Below are positions 33,392 to 44,771 of a DNA stretch of 64,000 nt, piece after piece. Source of the stretch: Hortaea werneckii (lineage: Eukaryota; Ascomycota; Dothideomycetes; Mycosphaerellales; Teratosphaeriaceae); contig JBAOKB010000159.1 in assembly GCA_037044905.1 (NCBI GenBank), forward strand, positions 930,001 through 994,000. The letters are read 5' to 3'. Position 1 is the first letter of the stretch. Each line of letters opens with the position of its first letter. The translations under genes were made by a program, and so were the position numbers. The notes under the pieces were generated by a model that was given only the letters and a program-made list of their open reading frames with translations, was not told where the DNA came from and ran no database searches.

Positions 33392-34629
33392 GACTAGGTG
33401 GGCCTGCATGTTCCTGTGTCGTAGTTTTCATTGTAGATACCTATTCACGTGCCATCTTACTATCTATGTATGCTTGCGTGGACCTATCTCGTCTCTTATG
33501 ACGATCACACTCTCCGGTTAAAAAATTGGGGTTTTAGGCTCTTTGTCTTACGACAGTCACGCCACCTCTCCCGAATGCAGACAAAGTTCTAGATAGGGAG
33601 GAACGGCTTCGAGGGTGAAACAGAGCCCAATATAAGGAGGGCGAATCGGATTGTGACCTGCGCAGCGGGATCGGCCGTCACCCTAAAGGCCCGGTCCCTG
33701 ACGTTTCGCACAGCAGGCGCGACCGTCGGCACTCGATCTGAAACACCCCAACGACAGACGCTTTTCGCAAGAGCCGGCTTGACAAGCTTGTCCATGTTTT
33801 GGTCACCCCGGTGGGCGTGGCAAGTGATCATCGAACGGGTTAATGGGAGCGGCGGCGCTTGGAGATGGTGATGGACATGAACAAGGGCGCGTACCTCCTA
33901 TTCCTTTCCACTCCACTACTTGACTACAGCAACCAGTATGGTGACCCGCTGCAGCCGCCCATCCAGTTGCCCCAGTCCAAGTCGCGATTGCTGTTTGCTG
34001 CTGCTGGGGAGCCGCGTCACTCGTGTCAATTGACCTCGTCGCTTCGTCCCGTGAACCATGGTAATAGTACATAGTATGGAACATGGAACAAATTCAGTGG
34101 GTACATGGCCTTATTACAGTGCTAGTAGGCTGCCTATATGCATCCAGACCACGTCTCTGCTCGCCCTGCCCAGGCCGAACTCCGATCCGTCCTTCCAATG
34201 TCTTGCAGCAGAAGGGGTTTCACCCAAACGGCCACCAAGGCCCCGCCAAGCCTGGCGCTAGTGCGAACCCATGCACCCTGTTTCGACCTTCGTTCACCTC
34301 GTCGGCCTTCTAAAACCTTTGTTTGTCTACCAGACACACGAGCACCACCTCGCTCTGCCATTCTCTGTGCCACCCTGTCATTCCCTTCCTAGGCCATTGC
34401 GCCTCCTTCTGGACAAACAATCCATTCCTTTCATTGTCGTAGTTGTTCATCCTCCTGCCCCCCTTCTACTACTATTTAAGGGTAGCTCTTTGACAGACTG
34501 CCCCCCCCCCCCCGCTGACCACACGCGTCAACTACGACCTCTCGTTCACCTTCAATCACCTTCTTTTAATCGACTTGCCTCCGACCGGAAGAAAAAAACA
34601 GCTTCAATCAGCACGCTCATTCATTCGCC
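33392..34629. other. Intergenic region / protease promoter
   Basis: 1.24 kb with no supported gene. It probably holds a long promoter and leader of the aspartic protease. It includes a TATA-like tatttaag near 34483 and a run of 13 C at 34501-34513. Confidence 0.5.
34501..34513. repeat. C13 homopolymer
   Basis: Thirteen consecutive C, about 115 bp before the protease ATG. Such tracts are often miscounted in assemblies, so the length should be treated as approximate. Confidence 0.8.
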
Positions 34630-36148
34630 ATGCAGCCCTCCATCACCATGGCCGGGCTCGCCTTCATGGCCGTCGGTGCGCTGGCCGCCCCGATGCCCGA
34701 GAAGCAGCTCTCCAAGCGTAACATCTTCAAGGCTTTCAGCCACCCGCATCACGGTCGGACGCCGATTAACCACCGCAACCCGGCAGCCGAAATGGTCAAG
34801 GCCTACCGCAAGTACGGCTGGGAGATCGTTCTCATGAACCCTGACAGCGACAGTAGCTGGAACCCGCTTGATAGCATCTTCGGGGGTGGCGAAGAGTCCT
34901 CGTCTGCCGCTGAGCCTTGGTTTCCGCAGCCGACATCGTCCGCAGCGCCCTACTCTTACTCTGTCCCGGCATCATCGGCCGCGTGGCCTGCAGCAACGTC
35001 CAGCGCTCCCCTCGGCGATAGCTCTGAGGCGGCCACTTCTGTTCCTGTCGGCACAGTGACCAGCTCTGCCCCAGCCTCGACAAGCTCCGCTTCCTCTGGC
35101 GGCAGTGGCGACGATATCACTGGCGAAGTCGCTGCCCACCCTGAGGAGAACGAATCGGAGTATCTGTCTCCTGTCACCATCGGCGGGCAGGAGCTCAACC
35201 TTGATTTTGATACCGGCTCTGCTGACCTGTAAGTGTCTCTCCGCGAACATGATTCAAATGAGTACTAACATATGTCAGTTGGGTTTTCAGCAGCAGGCTG
35301 TCTGACAGCCACAGGAAGGGTCACTCTGTCTTCAACCCTGACCAAAGCAGCACCTGGACTGAAGACCAAGGCGCCAGCTGGGAGATCTCTTATGGCGACG
35401 GCAGCTCCGCTGCTGGTGACGTCGGCTACGACAAGGTCGTGATTGGTTCCGCTACCGTCACTAGACAGGCTGTCGAAATTGCCACCGAGGTCTCTGGATC
35501 TTTCGTCACCGATGAGAACAACGACGGTCTTGTCGGCCTTGCTTTCAGTACTATCAACACTGTTCAGCCAGAGCCGCAGAAGACCTGGTTCGAGAACATC
35601 ATGGACGATCTCGAGCAGCCGCTGTTTACCGCCAACCTGGAGGACGACAAGAGCGGCACTTACACCTTGGCGAGATCGACAGCTCCGAGTACCAGGGCGA
35701 GATCCACTACACGCCCATTGACAAGTCTAACGGCTTCTGGCAGTTCGATTCGAACACTTATGCCATCAATGGGCAAGTAAGCCAGTGCTCAACTTGCAGC
35801 CCGATGATTGCGGATACTGGCACTTCGCTCGTCCTGGTGGATGAGGATGTTGCCGAGGCGTACTACAGCCAGGTCAGCGGCGCTCAGTACGACAGCCAGC
35901 AGGGTGGTTACGTCTACGACTGCAACGCGGACCTGCCATCTTTCGGCATCGCCATTGGCAGCGACTACACCGCCACTCTTAACGGTTCTCAAATCACTTA
36001 CGCGGAGATCGGTACCGGCACTTGCTTTGGTGGTATCCAGGGCAATGCTCAGGGTGGCATTCAGATTCTCGGCGACGTGATGCTGAAGCAGTACCTTGCC
36101 GTCTTCGACGCGGGTAATGAGCAGTTCGGTGTGGCGGATAAGGCTTAA
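34630..36148 (+). CDS. Secreted pepsin-like aspartic protease, one apparent frameshift
   Basis: Exon 1 is 34630-35228 and exon 2 is 35279-36148, with a 50-nt intron (GTAAGT...TCAG). The N-terminus MQPSITMAGLAFMAVGALAA is a signal peptide, followed by a propeptide with a KR processing site. A long Ser/Ala/Pro segment (about 85-175) precedes the catalytic domain. Both active-site motifs are present: DTGSADLWV, spanning the splice site, and ADTGTSLV. Known family: fungal aspergillopepsins (A1), active in acid outside the cell. Near 35667 the frame shifts: SGTYT is followed by GEIDSSEYQGEIHY only if one base is added (SGTYTFGEID). The downstream frame then stays open to the normal end (LGDVMLKQYLAVFD, GVADKA). 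Either a recent inactivation or a base-calling error. Confidence 0.85.
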
Positions 36149-36317
36149 GCGTGGATGGATAGAAGGGGGTGGACGGATTCACCAATGTGCATAGGCAGGA
36201 AGAGGAATTCACGTCAGCATTGCTGAACATAGCCTGATAGCCTCAATACAGCATGCGTAGCGTCTTATCTTAGGACATGCTTCCCTCCCCCAACCCACTT
36301 TCTTACTGCGGACCACC

Positions 36318-38319
36318 TTAAAGCTTCCCTCGATGAAGAAATTTGGTCGGAAGGTCAACGTATTTAGATCGCAGGTACTCCGCTACGTTCTTCCCCAGGA
36401 AATCATACGATGACGAGCAACTCACCCCTCGATCCAGATGATCATGTAGCAGGAAATGCACCGCGTATAAATTCGGCAGCTCGAACCGATCCTGATTCCA
36501 GCCCAGGGTCAGCCATCAAAGACACCTCACTTACTCAAACCCCTCCCTCAAGTACCTCGCCAACTCCCTCGGATACAACATATCCACGCGCAACGAGGGT
36601 GAAGTGGAAGACTTACAATCCTCTTCCCCTTAAACTCCTCCGCCAACAACCTCTCCACCGTCGCCGTGGAAAGCATCCCCCGTAACCATTCCCACTCGTC
36701 CCGGAACCGCACCCAAAACCCGACATTGCAATCGGAACCCTTGTCCCCGCTCCGCGCATGCACGATCCAGCCTAGGGGACCCCGGGTCGTGGGTCCGAAG
36801 TCCCCCTTCCCGACGCAGTCGAGGCGGCCTGACTAGGTTGCTGCGCGGGGTATTCCTTGCAGTGCTCCGGGGGAGGGATCTCGTGGACTCGCTGCTCCTC
36901 AGCAGCCTCACGCCCAGCGTTTTTGTCGTCGTTGTTGTTGGTGCTCGGCCAGAGGTGCATCCGATGTCGGATCGCCGTCTGCGGGAGGAGGGTGACGTAG
37001 TACTCGAACACGGGTTTGGGAAACGCTTGCCGGAGATCCAAGTGGAAAGTCCCGCCGGGGTAGGCCTGCATGATGTTATCGCCGACGGGACGGAAGAATT
37101 TGGCGGGGCTGAGGTCCTCGGCCGTGGGCGCTTGGGCGAAGATGCGGAAGTCGACCGTCGCGGCGTTTTGGTTCGGGCTGTTGGGCAGGGCGGTGCCGGT
37201 TTGGGTGAAGGTTAGAGTGGTGAAGCGGTGGGCGTGAGGGGCTAGCAGGCGCCGGCATTGGGCTTCGAGCATGCGGGCTTTGGCGTCGATGTCGAGGCCG
37301 GTTAGGAAGTAGTGGATCTCGGCTTGGTAGCCGCCGTGGGCGGTGAGGCCGACTTTGGTGGTGGGCGGGGGCAGGTCGGCTTCCACGCCGTGCAGGGCGA
37401 CGCGGTCGGTGCCGATCTGTTCGAACCAGAGGTTGGTGAGGACGGCGGTGACGTCGGAGTTGAAGTACCAGGGCCCTTGGATCTCGTAGAGGAGTTGCGA
37501 GGTGCAGGTTTGGATGCTGATTTCGCCGCCGGAGTGGCGGTTTTTGGTGATGACGACTTGGCCGGTGTGGGCGATTTCTGCGATGGGGAAGCCGATGTTG
37601 TCCCAGCCTTTGGTTTCGAGGCTTTTGAAACCGGTGAAGTTGCCGCCGCAGACGTAGCTGGAGCATTCGATCAAGTGCCCGGCGACGAAGGCGTTGGCTA
37701 GCTCGAGGAGTTGGTCGCGTCGCCAGTTGTGCCACCAGTACGCTGCGCCAATGACGGGGCTAGCGTCGCTCACTCTTCCGCATATCACTATGTCTGCGCC
37801 TTCTGCGAATGCTGCGGCAATGCCGAGCCCGCCCAGATAGGCTTGCGCGTATATCGGCTTGAATGACCAGTCGGCTAGCTTCTCCCCTGTGCATATGTTC
37901 ACGAACTCACTGTTTCCTTCACGCTGAGCCTTTTCGATAGCTGGCAGTACTTCATCGCCGCTTATCCAAGCCACTTTAAGCTGCAGGCCCTTGGCTTTGA
38001 CCATATCAGTCACAACCCTATGCAGCAACGCAGTGTCTGAGGCTCCAGCATTTACAGCTAGCTTGATACCATGTTTTGCTATGTCGGGCAATGCGGGCTC
38101 AAGGCTTTCCACAAAGGTAGGTTCATACGCCGCCTCGCCACCTTCGCCAGTTTTAAGTGCCGCACGAGAAGTCATGTTAGCTTCGCTCATCCAGTCTCCC
38201 ATAATGACATCGATAGGGTCATTTGGACAGTTGGCGGCCAACATTTCCATCGCATGTCGGCGGTCTGTGGCTGCTCCGGAGCATCCAGCAATACGAATGG
38301 GTCTTTTGATGGAAGACAT
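36318..38319 (-). CDS. DUF1446 / AtuA-like protein with C-terminal ferredoxin-like domain, one apparent frameshift
   Basis: ATG 38319 (MSSIKRPIRIAGCSGAATDR); the first exon region runs to 36617. A 125-nt intron (GTAAGT...TCAG) follows, then a last exon 36318-36491 encoding DRFELPNLYAVHFLLHDHLD ... NVAEYLRSKYVDLP. The large domain (LAVNAGASDTALLHRV, GADIVICGRVSDASPVIGAA, FVAGHLIECSSYVCGGNFTG) is the DUF1446/AtuA family. The small domain contains HARSGDKGSDCNVGF. The frame is broken at the C5 run 36802-36806, which is G5 on the coding strand. One extra G would give QQPSQAASTASGRG joined to DFGPTTRGPLGWIVHARSG. Known for the family: AtuA takes part in acyclic terpene utilisation in Pseudomonas; the fungal role is undefined. 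Confidence in family is high, in function low. Confidence 0.85.
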
Positions 38320-39276
38320 GATGGATATTAATACTGATGGGGTTGTGATAAGGGTTGTGAGAGTAAAATAAGAAGACACATAACGGACAAAGGTGAGAAC
38401 CTACATTCCGCATACTCCATTTTCTTTCGGTGTATGCGTGGCCAAGAGGAGATGATATGCCTCGGGTACAAGTCTGAGGTGGGAGCTCAAGCTGAGGGGA
38501 GACCTTCCACCTGCCCAGGTGCGGTGCGGAGATACCTAGGTTGACTGCCTCAGGCATATACAATTTCGTGGAGGCGTCGGGTCTCCCAATGGAAGTTGTT
38601 CGTCCTTGGATGTTCCAAAAATGCAGTCTAGGAAGCGCTCAGATGTCGACAGCGAGTCTTCATCGTGGATAGAGGTGGACACCGAATTTGTTAGGACATG
38701 TGAGTCGGAAGCTGACCGGTCGCCGGCTTGTTGCACGCTACCTACCTAAAAGTCGTTGCAACGTAACTTTCTCCTGGCTCATGGCCCGTCAAATTCCCCT
38801 GGGAGCTGTGAACCACCTCGCCGAGACCGCCGCGTATCATGGTGTAGAAGAAGAAGAGGGCCATCAAGCGTCGTTGAAGCAATGCACGTGCCCTTCTCCG
38901 CTCTTCACGCCTCCTGCAAGCTTCAGTGAAGACTAGTTCGCCGCTCGATGATGCTCTACCTGCCTGCGGAAAGTGCAGCGCTGCTAGCTTGCCAGGTCCT
39001 GCCGCGGCCCTAATGGTGACCGGGCGTTGCTGAACGGCTTGGCAGCAGGAGCTGGTGACATCGATTGGCCGAATTAAGAGCATTCGTCGATTCCTCGCGA
39101 AGCGAGAATCCCTTCTGATCGGTACCCTCGCGTCAGCACTCCACAGAGTCCCCTTCAAAATGGTCGTTCGGCTGGCCATTCTGGCCTCATTGTAGACGTT
39201 GGCGTGTAATGTAGAGGGGTCGACATCAAATCCTCTCAAATCCTCTCAATAAGTTTGCCTCGCAGACGTTCCCCAA
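38320..39276. other. Intergenic region
   Basis: 957 bp: promoter of the DUF1446 gene and 3' flank of the cyclophilin gene. An open frame at 38742-39239 (-) shows no domain or protein-like composition and is not called. Confidence 0.5.
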
Positions 39277-39767
39277 TCAACGCTCATCAGCCAGCGGATT
39301 TGCATGAATCTGAACCTTTTCAATCTTGACCGGCGTCTGTGGCCGACTCTTCTTATCAACCGGGACTTCCTCCATTTTGTCCAGTGTGTCCCAGCCCTCT
39401 AGCACCCGCCCAAACACTGTGTTCTTCCCGTCCAGGTGACTCGCCGGCGCCAGCGTAATGAAAATTGGCTCCCGTTCGTGCCTGGTCCCTTGTTTGCCAT
39501 GCTTACTACACCGCGGGAATGGTGACGCAGGGAGGACTTGATCTCGTCTTCGAACATAGAGCCGTAGACGGAGATGGACTCTTTGATAGTGCCTGAGGCA
39601 GGGGAGCCGCCTTGAATCATGAAGTTCGGAATGAGGCGGTGGAAGGGCGAACCATCGTATCCGGAAGAGGCGCACAGAGCAAGGAAGTTGTAAGAAGTTT
39701 TGGGACAGGCCTGGCAGAACAGCTCGAGCTTGATCGGGCCGTGAGTGGTATGGAGGGTGACGGACAT
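39277..39767 (-). CDS. cyp10: PPIL3-type cyclophilin (peptidyl-prolyl isomerase), one apparent frameshift
   Basis: ATG 39767 (MSVTLHTTHGPIKLELFCQA). The cyclophilin core is clear: KTSYNFLALCASSGYDGSPF, HRLIPNFMIQGGSP, GVVSMANKGPGTNGSQF, then FITLAPASHLDGKNTVFGRV and KIEKVQIHANPLADE. The frame breaks at the A4 run 39461-39464. On the coding strand CAATTTTC would need one more T to read NGSQFFITLAPASHLDG. With that base the gene is a normal 163-residue single-domain cyclophilin of the PPIL3/cyp10 class, linked to the spliceosome in other eukaryotes. The substitution-free sequence on both sides argues against long decay. Active-site residues HR, F, Q and the GSQFFI segment are present in the corrected frame. 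Confidence 0.88.
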
Positions 39768-40664
39768 GTCGAGCTTTTCGTCCCGGATCAATTATTCGGT
39801 TGCATAAATCTTCGTCCTCGCCGTATTCCTTCAATTGCTGCCGAACGTGAGACAAGGCGAGAACTGTCTTTGGGGGGATCTCGAAAATGACGGAGCACAG
39901 CAGGCAGCATCCGCAATTCGGGGCTCGGTAGACGGGAATCAGGCCGCGCTAGGATGTTGCCGCAGCGCCAACGTGCATCGCGCGTCAGCGGCCAGGCCAA
40001 GCAGCCCAAGTCCAGTGCAGGGCCGGTCGGAGCAGTCGAGGCAGTCAGTGCGGCGAATGGAGCGACCAGATGACGACCCGTTACCTAAATCACATAGTAC
40101 GGTGGATTGCTTCCATCCGCAAGATCGTTTGGACATTGTTGAAGGCGCATGGTAGTGCAGCTTACTCACCGGCTCTCTATTGCCTACCGTGGAAGTTGGA
40201 ACGGATCAGCGATTGGTTGCTTGATTGATTGACTGACTGACTGACATAAGCTCAAGTCCGACGGCAATCTCGCTGATCATCATTGCTGTTGGCTGGGCAT
40301 TGTTCATACACCGTCCGTCCCCGCAGCGACACATCTTGAACGCGCAGCCCGGCTGAGTGAGACGAGACTGAGGCTGTCGCTGAGACATCGCGCCACGCTA
40401 CGCCACCTAATCCGCAACTTCTGGGAGCATATACTGGATACTGCATTCCTACCACTCCCGCGCTACTGACGACGAACCCACCTCGCCGCGTCGCATTCAC
40501 CGAGGAAGAGACGAGAACCCCCTTACAACGGCGTATCCGCACCGACATCACTCCAACCGCACCTGCCTAACCCCCTCTCCTCCGAGTGCGACTGGCACCC
40601 CCCCGCCCCCGCCCAATGGCATAGCGCCCATGCGGCCGACCCCCTCACACCCAAGCCAGCGAGC
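39768..40664. promoter_or_regulatory. Divergent promoter, cyclophilin and arrestin-fold genes
   Basis: 897 bp between start codons. It includes a TTGA/GACT tetranucleotide run at about 40221-40244. No gene seen. Confidence 0.45.
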
Positions 40665-42000
40665 ATGGCGGCCTACGTCCGCGTCTCCGGCCCGCCCAAC
40701 AGCAACTTCCTGGTCGGCTACCCAGGCATCTCGGCCACACTGCCGCGCATCGAAGGCCGGGTCGAGATCCGCCCCGCCGTCGGCGTCTCCGCCCCCGTCA
40801 ACATCTCCCTCGTCACCATCTGCCTGCAGCGACGCGAGAGTATCAACCCGGCCGCCGAGAGCGTCATAAGAAGTCAGCTCTCCTCCGCCAGACGGGAAAT
40901 CACGGATATTGTGGGCAAGGAGATGTTGTTGTTCCGGTGTCCGCCGGGAAGGGAGAGCGAGAGTGTGTTATGCATGGATCTGCCTTTTGTCATCTTTATC
41001 CCGTACGGACGAGGAGGGGAGGAGATAGCGCGACGGGTCCCGCCTGCGAGTCTGCAATTGGAGAAGCGGTCGGCGGAGACATTCTACGAGCTGGTAGTGA
41101 CAGTACAGCAAGGACACAGCGAACAGAGGAAGTACCCGTTTGCGGTTCCCATACAGAGGTACGATACGCTGAGCACATTTGGCATGTATAACAGGCCGGA
41201 GAGCGCCGAGAGGACGACGGATCATCTGGTGACGCTGGGGATATCGTTGCCAAGGTGGTCATACGGACCGTTGGATCCGGTCTCGGTCTATATCAAACTA
41301 TCGCCAAATCCGGAGTGGATAAGTAAGGCGAAGAAGGTCACGATTCAATCTATTACGGTGGGCATCGACGAGGAGGTCATTTACAATCATGAAGGCGATG
41401 AGCCTAAACGGACTGTGAAGACGCTGGCGAAGCATAATCAGGCGGTTGGAGTCAAGATGCCTGAGGCTGGTTATTTTACAAATCTGGGTCTGGTCTTTCC
41501 TGCGCGAGAGCTGCGGGATGGCGATGGAGTGCTGCCTCGTGGAAGGAAAGAGTTCCCTCTGTACTCTGTCTCGGGCTTCACGACTACGGGAACCCTCTAC
41601 AAGATTGAGTACTACCTCACAGTCAAGGTAAGCAGTTCCGTGTCCATCGGCAAGAATATCGAGTGGCGAAACCGCAAGCAGAAGGAACCCTGCTTCACCT
41701 CTTCCCTACAATCGCATTCGATTCAAAGTGACTTTGACTGACCTATCACCCTCCCAGGCCAAACTCTCCTCCGCACGCGACATCCTCCTCCGACAACCTA
41801 TCGTCGTCTGTCCCTTTGACCACGCCGGCTGCAAGGAGGAAATGGAAGCTATCGAGCAAGCCGCCAAGGACGCCGCCCACATCAGTCCCGATAATCCCAT
41901 GTTACCCGCCGCGACCATCATCCGAGCCAACGACCCTGCTGGGTTAAGAGCGTTGGGTGTGGGGATGATTGGTGGGGTAAGGAAGGTGCTGATTGAGTGA
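40665..42000 (+). CDS. Arrestin-fold protein
   Basis: Exon 1 is 40665-41627 and exon 2 is 41758-42000, with a 130-nt intron (GTAAGC...CCAG) that joins YYLTVK to AKLSSARDILLRQPI; 401 residues. The beta-rich sequence has arrestin_N features (LPRIEGRVEIRPAVGVSAPV, LPFVIFIPYG) and arrestin_C features (YGPLDPVSVYIKLSPNPEWI, FTTTGTLYKIEYYLTVKAKL, IVVCPFDHAGCKEEM). Known for the family: fungal alpha-arrestins link membrane transporters to the Rsp5-type ubiquitin ligase. I see no PPxY motif in the visible sequence, so an adaptor role is uncertain. The C-terminal tail is short. It is one of the few intact genes to the right of 35 kb. Confidence 0.82.
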
Positions 42001-43184
42001 GATGGAATGGCCATGGAGAATGCTGGGCTGGGACCAATTTCCCCCGGCAAGAACGAAATTTCATTTGAAAAGAGAAAAAGAAAGAGATCCAAAACGATTT
42101 TGGACTCTCAAGTTCTTCCTTTCAGAATTTACAAACACTGCTCTAAAAGGGATGGTCGAAGAGCAAAAAGAACATTTCTTTGGCTGCTGCATGCCGAACA
42201 GGAAATGCAAGACAGAATCATTGTGCAATGACGCCTACACGACCGAAATTCGATTCAATCTCACCTCCTTCGATTGGAGACAGAAGGTCATGGTAAGCAG
42301 ACCATCCGACACGCCAGGAAGCAGACCAAAGGCGAGACAGCGCCAAAAGCTGAAAGAGCATAAACGAGCGTAGGAAAGACGGAGGTTGTGTGCGCAGGGC
42401 GCGACCGTGATCAGGAAGTGAAACGTCGTGTTTTGGGCAAAGGGCGTTGGATTATGATTCGGTGAGGGGGAGAAAGGGACGGGAGGATTTCGCGATGCGA
42501 GAAGATGCTGGAACGCTGGATACCCCATTTGCTCAGTCGTGTTTTTTTTAAGAATGTTTCGCTGGTTGGGATGATGATGATGTGTTTGCACCCTGCGATT
42601 TCGCAACAACGCATTCGCGTTGTCATGGCGTTTAATCTGCGGCGGGTCTTGCGTGAGAAAACGAAAGGAGACGAGTGCAAGGCAGGACTGGCGATTGCAT
42701 TGCTAAGGCACATTCTTTGTTTCGATGAGCTTACGCACCCTAGGCTAATAGGCGATGATAGCCTCTTAACTCCCTAATGAAGAATTGCTCTATTATTACC
42801 ATCTGTGGCGGTGATACGTCGAGTGTTTTCTCGCGGTCCGTCGCGTGGAGGGACTTCTTAAGTTGGATTTGACGCGCCCAGCGACGTGGTTCTCACCAAA
42901 AGCTAATTGCGGGAATGATAGAAATGTACTTTGCACTGCGCACCTGGCTACATTTACGACGGGTTTTGGCGAAAGCGAGATTTCTCGAGATCTCTTGAGG
43001 TTTGAGGAGGACGATGATGATGTTGGTATCGCTTGCACGAGTCTGAGCGGATTCTTACTACCAACGCCGGGTGAGCGCGAAAGACGACTCAACGACTTCT
43101 TTCATGACCGCCGAGTTACCACGAAGCATACAACGCGACGCCATCGGCGACGGCTAAAAGACACAGTACTTGCGCACGCAGAAG
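42001..43184. other. Intergenic region
   Basis: 1.18 kb. A 159-codon open frame begins at 42845 (+), but it overlaps the next gene in another frame and shows no domain. It is treated as promoter/5' leader. Nothing else is supported. Confidence 0.45.
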
Positions 43185-43877
43185 ATGAGCTTCCACGGCG
43201 GTGCACCTGCCGTCCCCAACTTACACGGCCAAATCTCTCAACGCCTGTCCCTGTTACGGGCATACGTCGAGCGGAAGGGGCCTGGGAGGAACTACGTCGC
43301 TTCGATGCGGGCCTATGTCGATGAACCGTTCCTGCCTTGGACGGTGTATGGGATCCCTTCTCTAGCCATTCCGACGAGAGCGGCTCGGTCGCGGATGTCC
43401 TCGTCGTCAGACGCTGCGTTGCGCGGTGATAGGGATGAAGGGGAGGGGGAGGGGGTTGCTAGGGAGATGCAAGTTTCAGGCGACGATGATGAAGATAGTG
43501 ATGCTGCGAGTTCACGACCGCTACTCTCCGCGTCGCGAGGGGATCCCGGATCGGTTGGGAGCTCATACGGTAGTTTCCAGCATGACCTGGAGGCCGGATT
43601 GCAGAAACACTCGCCCGGTTCGACCGTCCCTATGCGGGGGCGACAGAGCGCGAGTCGTTGGAAAAAGTTACAGCGTGGATGGCGACGGCGGGGCTCATCG
43701 GCTCGTGCGCCCCTGGAGAAGTTGCCTGTCCAACGAAGGTCATGTACAGTGGCGGAAGGCTGTGTCTTGGTCTTTGCGCTGTTGTTCGTTGCTGTTTCGG
43801 TAGTGCTATTTGTTCAGACGCAATTGCAGTGCTATCGGGATAACGGGTGCTATTTCAGTTGTGAAGATGGGATGTAG
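43185..43877 (+). CDS. Unidentified protein with a C-terminal membrane segment
   Basis: Function not recognised. From ATG 43185 (MSFHGGAPAV) it has 230 residues. The N-terminal region (HGQISQRLSLLRAYVERKGP, NYVASMRAYVDEPFLPWTVY) is ordered-looking and probably the conserved part. A long Asp/Ser/Gly-rich region follows (DDDEDSDAASSRPLLSASRG), with a basic patch (SASRWKKLQRGWRRRG) and one hydrophobic segment near the end (CVLVFALLFVAVSVVLFVQT). After it only ~17 residues remain, including three Cys. The layout suggests a tail-anchored or single-pass membrane protein with a cytosolic N-terminus. The ATG five codons upstream (43170) is also possible. Confidence 0.6.
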   Translation: MSFHGGAPAVPNLHGQISQRLSLLRAYVERKGPGRNYVASMRAYVDEPFLPWTVYGIPSLAIPTRAARSRMSSSSDAALRGDRDEGEGEGVAREMQVSGDDDEDSDAASSRPLLSASRGDPGSVGSSYGSFQHDLEAGLQKHSPGSTVPMRGRQSASRWKKLQRGWRRRGSSARAPLEKLPVQRRSCTVAEGCVLVFALLFVAVSVVLFVQTQLQCYRDNGCYFSCEDGM

Positions 43878-44771
43878 AGAAGGTATGTGTATTGATGGTC
43901 CTGAGAAGCTTGGGATGTATGAAGATGAGATCTTGTTGCTGGGTAGTATCTTCATGCAGTCGCGAGCCAGACTAGTCTCGACAATTGCCAAGGTGATAGA
44001 TTGAGTAAGGTGGAGCAGTGGCGAATGGGGAGGTGGATGTCGCAGAAAGCTACTATGTAGGTGAGGTTTTCGTCTATTACATAGTATTATTAGCGGTATC
44101 ATTGGGTTCCTCTGACCAGATGTATCCCAGACATAGGCGCAGCAGCAAAGAAGGCTGTGTATATGGTTTTTATGTTTTTGTGTATCGCTCTAGATCTTGG
44201 TCCCCCGATACAGTAGGCATCGAAGCGAACCCTGCGTCCCCGATTTCCCGCAAGTCTGCCGTCCCGGCCACGGCCAGGCCCCGCTCTGGAGGCTTCTTGC
44301 GCGGCCACAAGCGGATTACCAACCATTCACAAGGCGCAGCGCCAGGCTTTACATCACTCGCCAGGAAGCGTCTTCCATTATTACGGAGCCGTTGTATATC
44401 GACTCCCTTCCACGCCAGAGCCAGAGGCGTACGCTTCAATCCCAAGTGCACAGGTGGTCAACAACTTCCAATTAATCATGTCGACTGGCCCGGTACATCC
44501 GACCGTGTAGCCGTGACCGGGACTCACGCGGCCTCGCTTCTGCATTGGAGCAAGCGCCACGCTTCCAGACACCAGACACCTTAGCTCCGCCCAGTTGACC
44601 ATCCCTCACCACTCACTACTCGGGCCTGGCACGATATCAGAAAGGGATTCACTCTCCTGATTGACGGCCATCCAAGGCGATGAGCACTTGATGTGCTGAG
44701 CAACTCCCTGCGACACTGCCCACCCCATCACTTCCAACACCTTGCACTTCCACCCTGCCTCGACTGCCACC
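43878..44771. other. Intergenic region
   Basis: 894 bp of 3' flank and kinase promoter. A 188-codon open frame at 44018-44584 (+) has no protein-like features and is not called. Confidence 0.45.

Noticed and set aside
36410..36685. Plus-strand ORF of 91 codons starting MTSNSPLDPDDHV
   Set aside because: It lies antisense to the last exon and intron of the DUF1446 gene, whose C-terminal domain is clearly recognised on the minus strand.
36775..36920. Intron with a GTGAGG donor to explain the DUF1446 frame change
   Set aside because: It would remove EIPPPEHCKEYPAQQPSQ, which looks like conserved coding sequence; one missing G in a G run explains the data better.
37076..37735. 219-codon minus-strand frame, very rich in Arg, Pro and His
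   Set aside because: Off-frame shadow of the DUF1446 coding sequence; composition typical of a shifted GC-rich exon.
38742..39239. 165-codon minus-strand ORF
   Set aside because: No recognisable motif and no convincing start; probably promoter/3' flank.
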